Shown here: positions 8,471-16,877 of the stretch, piece by piece | How positions within the stretch are numbered: the first letter of the stretch is position 1 | Layout of the letters: every line of letters starts with the position of its first letter | Assembly (NCBI RefSeq): GCF_015209505.1 | Contig: NZ_JADEYC010000042.1 | Location: 1-60,308 of the forward strand | Length of the DNA stretch: 60,308 nt | Direction: 5' to 3' | DNA from: Saccharopolyspora montiporae | GTDB lineage: Bacteria; Actinomycetota; Actinomycetes; Mycobacteriales; Pseudonocardiaceae | Translations under genes and position numbers: made by a program | Notes under the pieces: model-generated | What the model saw: only the letters and a program-made list of their open reading frames with translations | Told to the model about the DNA's origin: nothing | Database searches by the model: none

Positions 8471-9928
8471 ATGAGCTCCGACGTCAGCACCGCCGCGGCG
8501 CAGATCGGGGTCACCGGCCTGGCCGTGATGGGCCGCAACCTGGCGCGCAACTTCGCCCGCCGCGGCTACGCGGTCGCCGTGCACAACCGCACCCCGGCCC
8601 GCACCCGCGAGCTCGTCGACGAATTCGGCGGCGAGGGGACGTTCGTGCCCACCGAAACCGCCGCCGACTGCGTGCGCGCCCTGGCCCGACCGCGCTGCCT
8701 GGTCGTCATGGTCAAAGCCGGCGAGGCCACCGACCGGGTCGTCGAGGAGTTCGCCGCGCTGCTGGACGAGGGCGACGTGATCGTCGACGGCGGCAACGCG
8801 CACTTCGAGGACACCCGCCGCCGTGAGCAGCAGCTGCGGGAGCGCGGCATCCACTTCGTCGGCACCGGGATCTCCGGCGGCGAAGAGGGCGCGCTGCACG
8901 GACCCAGCATCATGCCCGGCGGTTCGGCCGAGTCCTACCGGGCGCTGGGTCCGATGCTGGAATCGATCGCGGCCGCGGCCCCGGACGGCAGCCCCTGCGT
9001 CACGCACGTCGGACCGGACGGCGCGGGCCACTTCGTGAAGATGGTGCACAACGGGATCGAGTACGCCGACATGCAGCTGATCGGCGAGGCGTACGACCTG
9101 CTGCGACACGCGGGCGGACTGGAACCCGCGCAGATCGCCGAGGTATTCGCCGACTGGAACCGCGGCCGGCTCAACTCCTACCTGATCGGCATCACCGCGG
9201 AGGTACTCGCGCACCGCGACGCGGACACCGGCCTGCCGTTCGTCGACGTGGTGCTCGACCAGGCCGAGCAGAAGGGCACCGGGCGCTGGACGGTGAAACT
9301 CGCGCTGGACCTGGGTGTTCCGGTCAACGGCATCGCCGAAGCCGTGTTCGCCCGTGCCACCTCCGGGCACGCCGACCTGCGCCGCGCCGCCCGGGACCTG
9401 CCCGGACCGCGGCCGGACGCGACCGCGGTCGGCGGCGCGGAGTTCACGCGGGACATCGAACAGGCGCTCTACGCGGCCAAGATCGTCGCCTATGCGCAGG
9501 GTTTCCACCAGATCGCCACCGGCAGCGCCGACTACCGCTGGCACGTCGACCAGGGCCGGGTGGCCGCGATCTGGCGCGCCGGCTGCATCATCCGCGCCGA
9601 TTTCCTCGACCGGATCCGCGCCGCCTTCGACGCGCACCCGGACCTGCCCGCGCTGCTGGTCGACGACACTTTCGCCAAGGCGCTGGGCCAGGCGCAGCAG
9701 CCCTGGCGGCGGGTGGTGGCCACGGCGGCGCAGCGCGGGATCCCGGCGCCGGGCCTGTCCGCGGCCCTGGCCTACTACGACAGCCTGCGCGCCGATCGGC
9801 TTCCCGCAGCTCTGGTGCAGAGCCAGCGCGACTACTTCGGTGCGCACACCTACCACCGCACCGACCGGGACGGCGTGTTCCACACCCGCTGGGCCGAGCC
9901 GCAGCGACCGGAGGAACGCGCCGACTGA
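8471..9928 (+). CDS. gnd: 6-phosphogluconate dehydrogenase, decarboxylating
   Basis: A 485-residue enzyme that oxidises and decarboxylates 6-phosphogluconate to ribulose 5-phosphate in the pentose phosphate pathway. VTGLAVMGRNLARNFARRG is the N-terminal nucleotide-binding glycine motif with arginine and asparagine typical of NADP-dependent forms. IVDGGNAHFEDTRRR and GTGISGGEEGALHGPSIMPG match the substrate-binding signature, and KMVHNGIEYADMQLI carries the catalytic lysine. Length fits the long (about 480-residue) form. The ATG at 8471 follows AAGGGGG, which rejects the earlier in-frame extension. It converges on katA across a 58-base spacer with a hairpin. Confidence 0.95.
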   Translation: MSSDVSTAAAQIGVTGLAVMGRNLARNFARRGYAVAVHNRTPARTRELVDEFGGEGTFVPTETAADCVRALARPRCLVVMVKAGEATDRVVEEFAALLDEGDVIVDGGNAHFEDTRRREQQLRERGIHFVGTGISGGEEGALHGPSIMPGGSAESYRALGPMLESIAAAAPDGSPCVTHVGPDGAGHFVKMVHNGIEYADMQLIGEAYDLLRHAGGLEPAQIAEVFADWNRGRLNSYLIGITAEVLAHRDADTGLPFVDVVLDQAEQKGTGRWTVKLALDLGVPVNGIAEAVFARATSGHADLRRAARDLPGPRPDATAVGGAEFTRDIEQALYAAKIVAYAQGFHQIATGSADYRWHVDQGRVAAIWRAGCIIRADFLDRIRAAFDAHPDLPALLVDDTFAKALGQAQQPWRRVVATAAQRGIPAPGLSAALAYYDSLRADRLPAALVQSQRDYFGAHTYHRTDRDGVFHTRWAEPQRPEERAD

Positions 9929-9947
9929 CCGGATCCGATCGCGCCCG

Positions 9948-9974
9948 CGCGGGCATCCCCCGCCAATGCCCGCG
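9948..9974. terminator. Terminator-like hairpin between gnd and katA
   Basis: CGCGGGCAT (9948-9956) pairs perfectly with ATGCCCGCG (9966-9974) around a nine-base loop. It lies between the converging gnd and catalase stops and could end transcription in both directions. Confidence 0.55.
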
Positions 9975-9986
9975 GGGACGCGGTGC

Positions 9987-11438
9987 TCAGCTCCTCTCGA
10001 CGCCTGCCGCGACCGCGTCCCCGGTCGCCCGGTCGACGTTGCGCCAGTACTCCAAAGCCCGTTCGCGGATCGGTGCGCTGACCCCGTTGAGCAGGTGGCG
10101 GGTCACGTTGCCGACCAGCCGCTCGCGCGCCGCGTCGTCCATCACCTCGCGCACCAGCGCGCCGGCCTGCCCGAAGTCGTCATCGTCGGCGTGCAGCGTG
10201 TAAGCGGCGCGCACGATCTCCGCGCTCTCCACCGTCCAGCCCGCCGGGTGGTTGAACCGCTCCTCGTCGGCGGTGGGCCCGCCGTAGGAGTTCGGCGCGT
10301 AGGGCCGGGCGACGTTCGGCGGGTAGAACCGCATCGAACCGTCCTTGCCGTAGGAACGGATCTCGTTCTGCGCCCGGTTGGGCGGCAGGTCGGTGTAGTT
10401 GACCCCGATGCGGTAGCGGTGCGTGTCGGCGTAGGAGAACAGCCGGGCCTGCAGCATCTTGTCCGGAGAAGGCCCCACCCCCGGAACCAGGTCGGACGGG
10501 TCGAAGGCGGCCTGCTCGATGTGCACGAAGTAGTCCTCCGGCACGGTGTGCAGGGTCATCCGGCCCACCTCGGTCAGCGGGTAGTCCGCGTGCGGGACCG
10601 TTTTGGTGACGTCGAAAATGTTGAACCGGTAATCGGCCGCGTCCTCGTAGGGGATCAGCTGCACGTACAGCGTCCACGACGGGTGCTCGCCGTGCTCGAT
10701 CGCGTCGAGCAGGTCGCGTCGGTGGAAGTCGGCGTCCTCCCCGGCCATCGCGGCGGCCTCGGCATCGGTGAGGTGGTCCACGCCCTGATCGGACTTGAAG
10801 TGGTACTTCACCCAGGTCTTGTGCCCCGCGGCGTTGACCCACATGTAAGTGTGCGAGCTGTACCCGTTCATGTTCCGGTAGGTCTTCGGGATCCCCCGGT
10901 CGCCGAGCAGGTAGGTCACCTGGTGCGCGGACTCCGGGGACAACGTCCAGTAGTCCCACTGCATGTCGTTGTCCCGCAGGGCGCCGCGCAGGCTGCGCTT
11001 CTGCGAGCGGATGAAGTCCTGGAACTTGCTGGGATCGCGCATGAAGAAGATCGGTGTGTTGTTGCCGACCATCGCGTACACGCCCTGCTGGGTGAAGAAC
11101 TTCAGCGCGAATCCGCGCGGGTCCCGCCAGGTGTCCGGGCTCCCCTGCTCACCGGCCACTGTGGAGAAGCGCGCGAGCATCTGGGTGCGCCTGCCCGGTT
11201 GGAAGACGTCGGCCATCGTGAACTGCGAAACGTCGTTGGTGACCTCGAAAGTCCCGTAGGCGCCCGCGCCTTTGGCGTGCACGACCCGTTCGGGGACCCG
11301 TTCCCGGTTGAACCGGGCCATCTTCTCCATCAGGTAGTTGTCCTGCAGCAGGATCGGGCCGTCCGGGCCGACCGACAGCGAGAACTGGTCGCTCTCCACC
11401 GGGATGCCGGTCTCGTTCGTCGTGAAGTCATCACTCAT
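9987..11438 (-). CDS. katA: Monofunctional heme catalase
   Basis: A 483-residue small-subunit catalase that breaks down hydrogen peroxide. The distal heme pocket is seen in RVVHAKGAGAYGTF, with the catalytic histidine at residue 54, and in VGNNTPIFFMRDPSKF with the conserved asparagine. The proximal heme-ligand signature RLFSYADTHRYRIG contains the axial tyrosine. The length fits clade 3 catalases. The ATG at 11438 follows GGGGAGAG; a longer frame upstream is low-complexity and not part of the family. No Fur-type regulator gene lies beside it. The gene symbol is by family resemblance. Confidence 0.93.
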   Translation of the reverse strand: MSDDFTTNETGIPVESDQFSLSVGPDGPILLQDNYLMEKMARFNRERVPERVVHAKGAGAYGTFEVTNDVSQFTMADVFQPGRRTQMLARFSTVAGEQGSPDTWRDPRGFALKFFTQQGVYAMVGNNTPIFFMRDPSKFQDFIRSQKRSLRGALRDNDMQWDYWTLSPESAHQVTYLLGDRGIPKTYRNMNGYSSHTYMWVNAAGHKTWVKYHFKSDQGVDHLTDAEAAAMAGEDADFHRRDLLDAIEHGEHPSWTLYVQLIPYEDAADYRFNIFDVTKTVPHADYPLTEVGRMTLHTVPEDYFVHIEQAAFDPSDLVPGVGPSPDKMLQARLFSYADTHRYRIGVNYTDLPPNRAQNEIRSYGKDGSMRFYPPNVARPYAPNSYGGPTADEERFNHPAGWTVESAEIVRAAYTLHADDDDFGQAGALVREVMDDAARERLVGNVTRHLLNGVSAPIRERALEYWRNVDRATGDAVAAGVERS

Positions 11439-11600
11439 CGCGCTCTCCCCACACGGTGCGGTGCCGCGGACCCGGCGGTCCGGTTCCCGACGGCGGTCGG
11501 TGGGCCGGCGTCGGCCTGCTGCGGAACCCGGCGCAGCACACCCGTTCGCGGGCCCGGCGCCACCGAGGCTAGATCCGGGCATCGCACCGCGCAGGACGAA

Positions 11601-11628
11601 CGCCGCCCGGTCCGCGGGCCGGGCGGCG
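11601..11628. terminator. GC-rich hairpin upstream of katA
   Basis: CGCCGCCCGG at 11601 pairs perfectly with CCGGGCGGCG at 11619-11628 around an eight-base loop. On the minus strand it lies just after the stop of a possible surface-protein remnant (stop at 11641), so it could have been that gene's terminator. Confidence 0.4.
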
Positions 11629-11640
11629 ACAGGCGAACGC

Positions 11641-11848
11641 TCAGCCGCGTCGGCGCAGCCGGAGCAGCGCGACACCTGCCGGCCACAGCACCGGGGCACT
11701 GCCCGAGCTCGGAGCGGTTGGTGACGGTGAAGGTCATCGTCGACGTCCCACCGGCGCTAGCCGCGGGTGGCGAGAAAGGCTTGTCCGGCTGGGGCACGTC
11801 CACGAGCCGGTGTCCTCGCCGGACGAGCCCGGACACGAACCGCTTCAC
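11641..11848 (-). pseudogene. Possible surface-protein remnant in the katA-bioD gap
   Basis: The 590-base space between katA and bioD has no intact gene. One leftward frame, from about 11848, reads through VPQPDKPFSPP and then TSTMTFTVTN, like a proline-rich linker and a beta-sandwich strand of cell-wall proteins. A second frame ending at the TGA at 11641 reads PTAPSSGSAPVLWPAG followed by VALLRLRRRG, which looks like a C-terminal wall or membrane anchor with a basic tail. The two lie in different frames. A decayed cell-surface protein would explain both, but the pieces are short and the call is tentative. Confidence 0.25.
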
Positions 11849-12032
11849 GCACCCACCATGGACAACTCTCGGCCGATCATGTGTCGGCCGGCTCCGCTGG
11901 GCGCACCAGATCGACGAACGCTGGCCGAAATGTCCCGATCACGTTTCGCATCTCGAACGCAGCGCGCAGCAGTACGTCCCGGGGCGGGCTCGCCGGGGGC
12001 GATCGGTGCGGGTCAGGCCGATCACCCAGGCG

Positions 12033-12695
12033 TCAGGGTGCGGCGAACCAGGTTCGGGCCCGCTCGCGGAAGATCTCCGGATCGAGGGACCCGGCCGCGT
12101 CCGGAAGCGCGGCGGCGATCGGCACCCCGGTGACCCGGGGCAGGTCGGCGAGATTGCATCGCTCGGCGAGGCCCGGCGCTTCCGGGACCGCACCGAGCAC
12201 CAGCCCGGTCGGGCGCAGGTCCCGGGCGGCGAGCGCTTCGACGGTCAGCGCCGCGTGGTTGAGGGCACCGAGCGCGATGCCGGTGACGACGTGGATCCGC
12301 ACCGGGTGGTCCCGGGCGAGGTCGGCGGCGAGGTCGCGCAGCGTGCCGCCCGCGGTGTCCAGCCGGACGAGCAGCCCGCCCGCGCCCTCGATGATGACGT
12401 GCTCGTGCGCTGCGGCCAGCTCGCGGACCCGCGCCGCGTGCTCGCCGACGCGCGGGATTCGCTCCGCGCGCAGCCGGGCTGCGGTGTCCGGTGCGAGCGG
12501 ATCTCGCAGCCGGGTGAACTCGACGACCGGGCAGCCGGCCAGGCGGCGCACCGCACCGATATCGGTCTCGTCATCCCCGATTCCGGTCTGCACAGGTTTG
12601 GCGACGATGCAGTCGGGTCCGATGTGGACGGCCAATGCCGCGGCGGCCACCGTTTTGCCGACACCGGTCCCGGTTCCGGTCACCACGGTGATCAC
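12033..12695 (-). CDS. bioD: Dethiobiotin synthase
   Basis: A 220-residue ATP-dependent enzyme that closes the ureido ring of dethiobiotin from 7,8-diaminononanoate and CO2. The P-loop TGTGTGVGKT is at the N-terminus, VAKPVQTGI follows, and VIIEGAGGLLVRL is the conserved GAGG motif. The start is a GTG at 12695 with GGAGG upstream. The start overlaps the end of bioF by four bases, showing translational coupling. It is the last gene of the bioB-bioA-bioF-bioD operon. Confidence 0.95.
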   Translation of the reverse strand: MITVVTGTGTGVGKTVAAAALAVHIGPDCIVAKPVQTGIGDDETDIGAVRRLAGCPVVEFTRLRDPLAPDTAARLRAERIPRVGEHAARVRELAAAHEHVIIEGAGGLLVRLDTAGGTLRDLAADLARDHPVRIHVVTGIALGALNHAALTVEALAARDLRPTGLVLGAVPEAPGLAERCNLADLPRVTGVPIAAALPDAAGSLDPEIFRERARTWFAAP

Positions 12696-13831
12696 GGCGT
12701 CCTCCGGTGCTCATCGATGACGTCGGCCAGCACGTCCACCGCGCGCGACCAGCGCTGCTCGTCGATCCCCGCACGGCTGGTGATGCGCAGCCGGGAGACC
12801 CCGTCCGGCACCGACGGCGGCCGGAAGCAACCGACCCGGACACCGGCCTCCCGCACCGCCTCCCGCGCGCCCAGCGCGGTCCGCGGCGAGGGCATCGGCA
12901 CCGAGAGCACGGCCCCGGCCGAGCGCAGCACGCCCAACCGGTCGGCGAGCTCGGCACCGCGCCGGTGGACGTGCGCCGCCAGCTCGGGCTCGGCCCGCAA
13001 CCGGCGCAGCGCGGCCAGCGCCCCGGCGGTCGGTGCGGGCGCCAGCCCGGTATCGAAGATGAACGGGCGCGCCCGGTTGACGAGGTGGTCGATCAACCCG
13101 GTCGAACCGAGGACCGCGCCGCCCATCGCGCCCAGCGATTTGGACAGCGTCGCGGTGCACACCACGTGCGGCCCACCGGCCAGCCCGCGGGCGTGCAGCA
13201 GACCGCGACCGCCGTCGCCGAGGACACCGATCCCGTGCGCCTCATCGACGAGCAGCAGCGCGTCGTGCTCGGCGCACGCGGCGGCCAGCTCATCGAGCGG
13301 CGCGGCGTCACCGAGCACCGAGAACACCGACTCGGTCAGCACGATCGCCCGACGGGCCCCGGACCCGGCCAGCGCACCGCGAACCGCGTCCACGTCGTTG
13401 TGCCCGACCACCGCCACCTCGGCCCGGGACAGCCGGGCGGCATCGATGAGCGAGGCGTGCACATGCGCATCGGAGACGATCAGCGCGTCCCGGTCGGCCA
13501 GTGCGGTGACCGCGGACAGGTTGGCGTGGTATCCGGTCGAGAACACCAGTGCCGCTTGGTTTCCGGTGAACGCGGCGAGCTCGCCCTCCAATTCGGCGTG
13601 CAGCGCGGTGGTTCCGCTGACCAGCCGGGACGCGCCCGCTCCGGCGCCCCAGCGCAGCGCGGCCTCGGCGGCCGCCTGCCGCACCTCGGGATGCCCGCTC
13701 AGGCTCAGGTAGTCGTTGCCCGCGAGGTCCACCACGTCCTCGTCGACCGGTTTCGGGTGCAGCACCCGCTGCAGACCCGCCGCTTCCCGCGCGCGGCGCT
13801 GCTCGGCGAACCACCGCTCCCAGCTGCTCAT
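12692..13831 (-). CDS. bioF: 8-amino-7-oxononanoate synthase
   Basis: A 379-residue PLP enzyme of the alpha-oxoamine synthase family that condenses pimeloyl-ACP or pimeloyl-CoA with alanine. DLAGNDYLSLSGHPEV is the typical N-terminal motif, LVDEAHGIGVLG carries the aspartate that binds the cofactor nitrogen, and CTATLSKSLGAMGG has the PLP lysine. The ATG at 13831 follows GGAGGCGGG and overlaps the bioA stop as ATGA. A longer open frame continues upstream in bioA but is only a shadow. Confidence 0.95.
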   Translation of the reverse strand: MSSWERWFAEQRRAREAAGLQRVLHPKPVDEDVVDLAGNDYLSLSGHPEVRQAAAEAALRWGAGAGASRLVSGTTALHAELEGELAAFTGNQAALVFSTGYHANLSAVTALADRDALIVSDAHVHASLIDAARLSRAEVAVVGHNDVDAVRGALAGSGARRAIVLTESVFSVLGDAAPLDELAAACAEHDALLLVDEAHGIGVLGDGGRGLLHARGLAGGPHVVCTATLSKSLGAMGGAVLGSTGLIDHLVNRARPFIFDTGLAPAPTAGALAALRRLRAEPELAAHVHRRGAELADRLGVLRSAGAVLSVPMPSPRTALGAREAVREAGVRVGCFRPPSVPDGVSRLRITSRAGIDEQRWSRAVDVLADVIDEHRRTP

Positions 13832-15087
13832 CCCGCCTCCGCGGCGGCCCGGATCCCCGCGCACAGCGCGGCGATGTCCTCGTCGGTGCACACGTACGGC
13901 GGCATGGTGTAGATCAGGTCGCGGAACGGGCGCAGCCACACCCCTTGGGACAGCGCTGCTTCCGTCGCCGCCGCGGTGTCCACGTCGTGGTCGAGCTGCA
14001 CCGCGCCGACCGCACCGAGCACCCGCACGTCGGCCGCGTCGATGTCGTGCAGCGCCTGCAGCCCGCGGTTGATCCGCCGCACGTCGTCGACCCACGCCCC
14101 GGTGGCCAGCAGGTCCAGGCTCGCCGCGGCGACCGCGCAGGCCAGCGGGTTGCCCATGAACGTCGGCCCGTGCAGCAGCGCACCGGATTCGCTCGCGGAG
14201 ACACCCCGCGCGACCTCGGCCGTGCACAGCGCCGCGGCCAGCGTCAGGTAGCCGCCGGTGAGCGCCTTGCCCACGCACAGCACGTCCGGCGCCACCCCGC
14301 CCGCCTCGGCGGCGAAAAGGGTTCCGGTGCGGCCGAACCCAGTGGCGATCTCATCGAAGATCAGCACTGTTCCGTGCTCGTCGGCGACCTCGCGGAACAC
14401 CGGCAGGCATTCGGGCGCATACGGGCGCATCCCACCCGCGCCCTGCAGCACGGGTTCGACGACGATCCCGGCGATCCGGTCGGCGTGTTCGGCCGCCAGC
14501 GCGCGGAATCCCGCTGCCCAGGCGTCGACATCGCCGCCAGGGCGCGGCGGGCGCTCGCCGAACACCTGCTGCGGCAGCAGGTCCGACCACATGCCGTGCA
14601 TCCCGCCCTGCGGATCGCACACGCTCATGCAGTCGAACGTGTCCCCGTGGTACCCGCCGCGAACGGTGAGGAACCGGGTCCGCTCCGGGCGCCCGGCGCC
14701 GCGCTGGTACTGCAGCGCCATCTTCATCGCCACCTCGACGGCCACCGAGCCGGAGTCGGCGAGGAAGACTCGGTCGAGCCCGTCCGGGGCGAGGCCGATC
14801 AACCGCTCGGCCACTGCGATCGCGGGCTCGTGGGTGAGCCCGCCGAACATCACGTGCGCCATCCGGTCCAGCTGACCGCGCACCGCCTCGTCCAGCGCCG
14901 GGTGCCGGTAGCCGTGGATGGCCGACCACCAGGACGCCATCCCGTCGACGACCTCGCCGATGCCGTCGAGGTGGATCCGGCTGCCCGCGGCACCGGTGAC
15001 CAGCCGCGCGGGGGCGGGATCGAGCATCGAGGAGTACGGGTGCCAGAGGTGCTCGCGGTCGACGGCGAGCAGATCGCCGCGCCCCAT
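13828..15087 (-). CDS. bioA: Adenosylmethionine-8-amino-7-oxononanoate aminotransferase
   Basis: A 419-residue class III aminotransferase that converts 8-amino-7-oxononanoate to 7,8-diaminononanoate using S-adenosylmethionine as amino donor. HLWHPYSSM near the N-terminus and MASWWSAIHGY are characteristic of BioA and distinguish it from other class III enzymes. GGYHGDTFDCMSVCDP and VLIFDEIATGFGRTG are cofactor motifs, and CVGKALTGGYL holds the PLP lysine. The ATG at 15087 overlaps the bioB stop by one base (TGATG). Confidence 0.96.
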   Translation of the reverse strand: MGRGDLLAVDREHLWHPYSSMLDPAPARLVTGAAGSRIHLDGIGEVVDGMASWWSAIHGYRHPALDEAVRGQLDRMAHVMFGGLTHEPAIAVAERLIGLAPDGLDRVFLADSGSVAVEVAMKMALQYQRGAGRPERTRFLTVRGGYHGDTFDCMSVCDPQGGMHGMWSDLLPQQVFGERPPRPGGDVDAWAAGFRALAAEHADRIAGIVVEPVLQGAGGMRPYAPECLPVFREVADEHGTVLIFDEIATGFGRTGTLFAAEAGGVAPDVLCVGKALTGGYLTLAAALCTAEVARGVSASESGALLHGPTFMGNPLACAVAAASLDLLATGAWVDDVRRINRGLQALHDIDAADVRVLGAVGAVQLDHDVDTAAATEAALSQGVWLRPFRDLIYTMPPYVCTDEDIAALCAGIRAAAEAG

Positions 15088-16145
15088 CAGGCGTTCGGCA
15101 GCAGGTCGGTGCCCGCGCCCCGGCGGCGGATGGCGGGCCGGTCGGTGCGCTGGGCGAGTTCCTCGTCCGAGCCGAGCACGACGAAGCCGCCGTCCCGGAT
15201 CATCGCCAGGTCCGCCTCCGCGTCCTGCCCCTCCGAGGTCAGGTAATCGCCGAGGAAGATCGAGTTCGCCACGTGCAGCGCGATCGATTGCAGCGAGCGC
15301 AGGTGCATCTCGCGTCCGCCCGCGATGCGGACCTCCCGGTCCGGGCAGACGAACCGGGCCGTGGCCAGGATCTGCACGCACCGGGCGGGGGTGAGCTCCC
15401 AGGTCCCGGCCAGCGGTGTGCCGTCGAACGGCATCAGGAAGTTCACCGGGATGGAGTCGGAATCCAGCTCGCGCAGCGCGAGCAGTGCCTCGACCAGCTG
15501 TTCGTCCGTCTCGCCCAGCCCGGCGATCAGCCCGGAACACGGGGAGAGCCCCACCCGCTGCGCGGTCCGCACGGTGTCGACCCGGTCGGCGTAGGTGTGC
15601 GTCTGCACGATCTCGGCGTGGTGGCTCTCGGCGGTGTTGATGTTGTGGTTGTAGGCGTCGACACCGGCGTCGCTGAGCGCGCGGGCCTGCTCCTCGGCGA
15701 GGAAACCCAGGCAGGCGCACACCTCGACGTCGGGGTAGCGCTCCTTGAGCGCGCCGACCACCTCGGTGACCTTGCCGATGTCCCGACCGGACGGGCCCCG
15801 TCCGGAGGCCACCAGGCACACCCGCCCGGCACCGCCGGAGATCCCCGCCGCGGCCTGGTCCAGCGCTTCGTCCGGGGACAGCCAGGAGTACTTGAGCACG
15901 GGCGCCGCCGAGCCCAGCGCCTGCGAGCAGTAGTTGCAGTTCTCCTGGCACAGACCGGATTTGAGGTTGACCAGGTAGTTCACCTTCACGGTGTTGCCGA
16001 AGTGCGCCCGGCGGAGCCGACCGGCGGCGGCCACCAGGGACATCAGTTCGGCGGGGTCCGCGCGCAGCACGGACAGGGCGTCGTCGGCGGTGGCCGGTGC
16101 GCCCGCGAGGATCCGGTCGGCGAGCTGGTGGAAGGGGGTGGACAT
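15087..16145 (-). CDS. bioB: Biotin synthase
   Basis: A 352-residue radical SAM enzyme that inserts sulfur into dethiobiotin. CQENCNYC (cysteines near residues 66, 70 and 73) binds the 4Fe-4S cluster, and YNHNINTAESHH and GGREMHLRSLQ are typical BioB segments that include ligands of the second cluster region. The ATG at 16145 follows GGGAGAAG; an in-frame ATG 36 bases upstream lacks such a site and lies nearer the operator. This is the first gene of the biotin operon and faces the TetR gene across two palindromes. Confidence 0.96.
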   Translation of the reverse strand: MSTPFHQLADRILAGAPATADDALSVLRADPAELMSLVAAAGRLRRAHFGNTVKVNYLVNLKSGLCQENCNYCSQALGSAAPVLKYSWLSPDEALDQAAAGISGGAGRVCLVASGRGPSGRDIGKVTEVVGALKERYPDVEVCACLGFLAEEQARALSDAGVDAYNHNINTAESHHAEIVQTHTYADRVDTVRTAQRVGLSPCSGLIAGLGETDEQLVEALLALRELDSDSIPVNFLMPFDGTPLAGTWELTPARCVQILATARFVCPDREVRIAGGREMHLRSLQSIALHVANSIFLGDYLTSEGQDAEADLAMIRDGGFVVLGSDEELAQRTDRPAIRRRGAGTDLLPNA

Positions 16146-16174
16146 CGCTTCTCCCGGTGTCGGACGACACGACC

Positions 16175-16202
16175 TGAACACTGTTCACCTGAACACCGTT
16201 CA
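16175..16202. promoter_or_regulatory. Tandem BioQ-type operators
   Basis: Two palindromes lie side by side: TGAACACTGTTCA at 16175-16187 and TGAACACCGTTCA at 16190-16202, both TGAAC-N3-GTTCA, with centres 15 bases apart. The second extends to CCTGAACACCGTTCAGG. Actinobacterial BioQ (TetR family) is reported to bind a TGAAC-N3-GTTAC palindrome near biotin genes, so these are probable operators for both bioB and the divergent TetR gene. Confidence 0.8.
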
Positions 16203-16244
16203 GGCTAGACTGGGCGCATCGACCGGTCAACCGGAGGGAATCGG

Positions 16245-16799
16245 GTGCGCTACCACCGCAGCGACATCGTCGACCGCGCCATCGGGGTGCTCGACGAGTA
16301 CGGGCTGGAATCGCTGACCATGCGGCGACTGGCCGCCGAGCTCGACGTGCAGCCCAGCGCGCTCTACCACCACGTACCGAACAAGCAGACGCTGCTGGCC
16401 GCCGTCGCCGACGAGATCGTGCGCCGCGGCAGGCGCCCGCGCCGCGCCGAGACCTGGGACGGGCGCGTGGTCGAGCTGTGCGGCGAACTCCGCGACGCGA
16501 TGCTGGCCTACCGGGACGGCGCCGAAGTCGTCGTCACCGCGCACACCTTCGGCCTCGGCGCCCGCGAACCCGTGGCCGAGCTGCGGCGCTGCCTGCGGGA
16601 TGCGGGCCTGACCGAGGAGGTGGGCGACGTCGCCGCGCGCACGCTGCTGCACCTCGTGTTCGGCCACACCGTCGAGGAGCAGACCGCGCTGCAGGCCACC
16701 AGCGCCGGCGCCATCGACCGGTCTCCCTGGGGCCCGACCGATTTCGAGCGCGGGCTCGACCTGGTGCTCGACGGGCTGCGCTGCCGAGTGCGCGACTAG
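16245..16799 (+). CDS. bioQ: TetR-family repressor, BioQ type
   Basis: A 184-residue TetR regulator. The N-terminal helix-turn-helix reads SLTMRRLAAELDVQPSALY followed by HHVPNKQTLLAAV; the remainder is a C-terminal helical domain as in TetR_C-type proteins. The GTG at 16245 follows GGAGGGA. It is divergent from bioB, with two matching palindromes in between, so it is likely to repress itself and the biotin operon when biotin is plentiful. The gene symbol comes from this position and the operator, not from a sequence alignment. Confidence 0.8.
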   Translation: MRYHRSDIVDRAIGVLDEYGLESLTMRRLAAELDVQPSALYHHVPNKQTLLAAVADEIVRRGRRPRRAETWDGRVVELCGELRDAMLAYRDGAEVVVTAHTFGLGAREPVAELRRCLRDAGLTEEVGDVAARTLLHLVFGHTVEEQTALQATSAGAIDRSPWGPTDFERGLDLVLDGLRCRVRD

Positions 16800-16877
16800 C
16801 GCGACGCCGCGGGAGGACTTGCCGCGCGGCGTCGGTGGTTCCGCCACCGGGCCGCCCGGCGAGCACCGTTCCCCAGG

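Noticed and set aside
9315..13712. Rightward open frame of about 1460 codons across katA and the biotin genes
   Set aside because: It is antisense to five clear genes and has no coherent domains.
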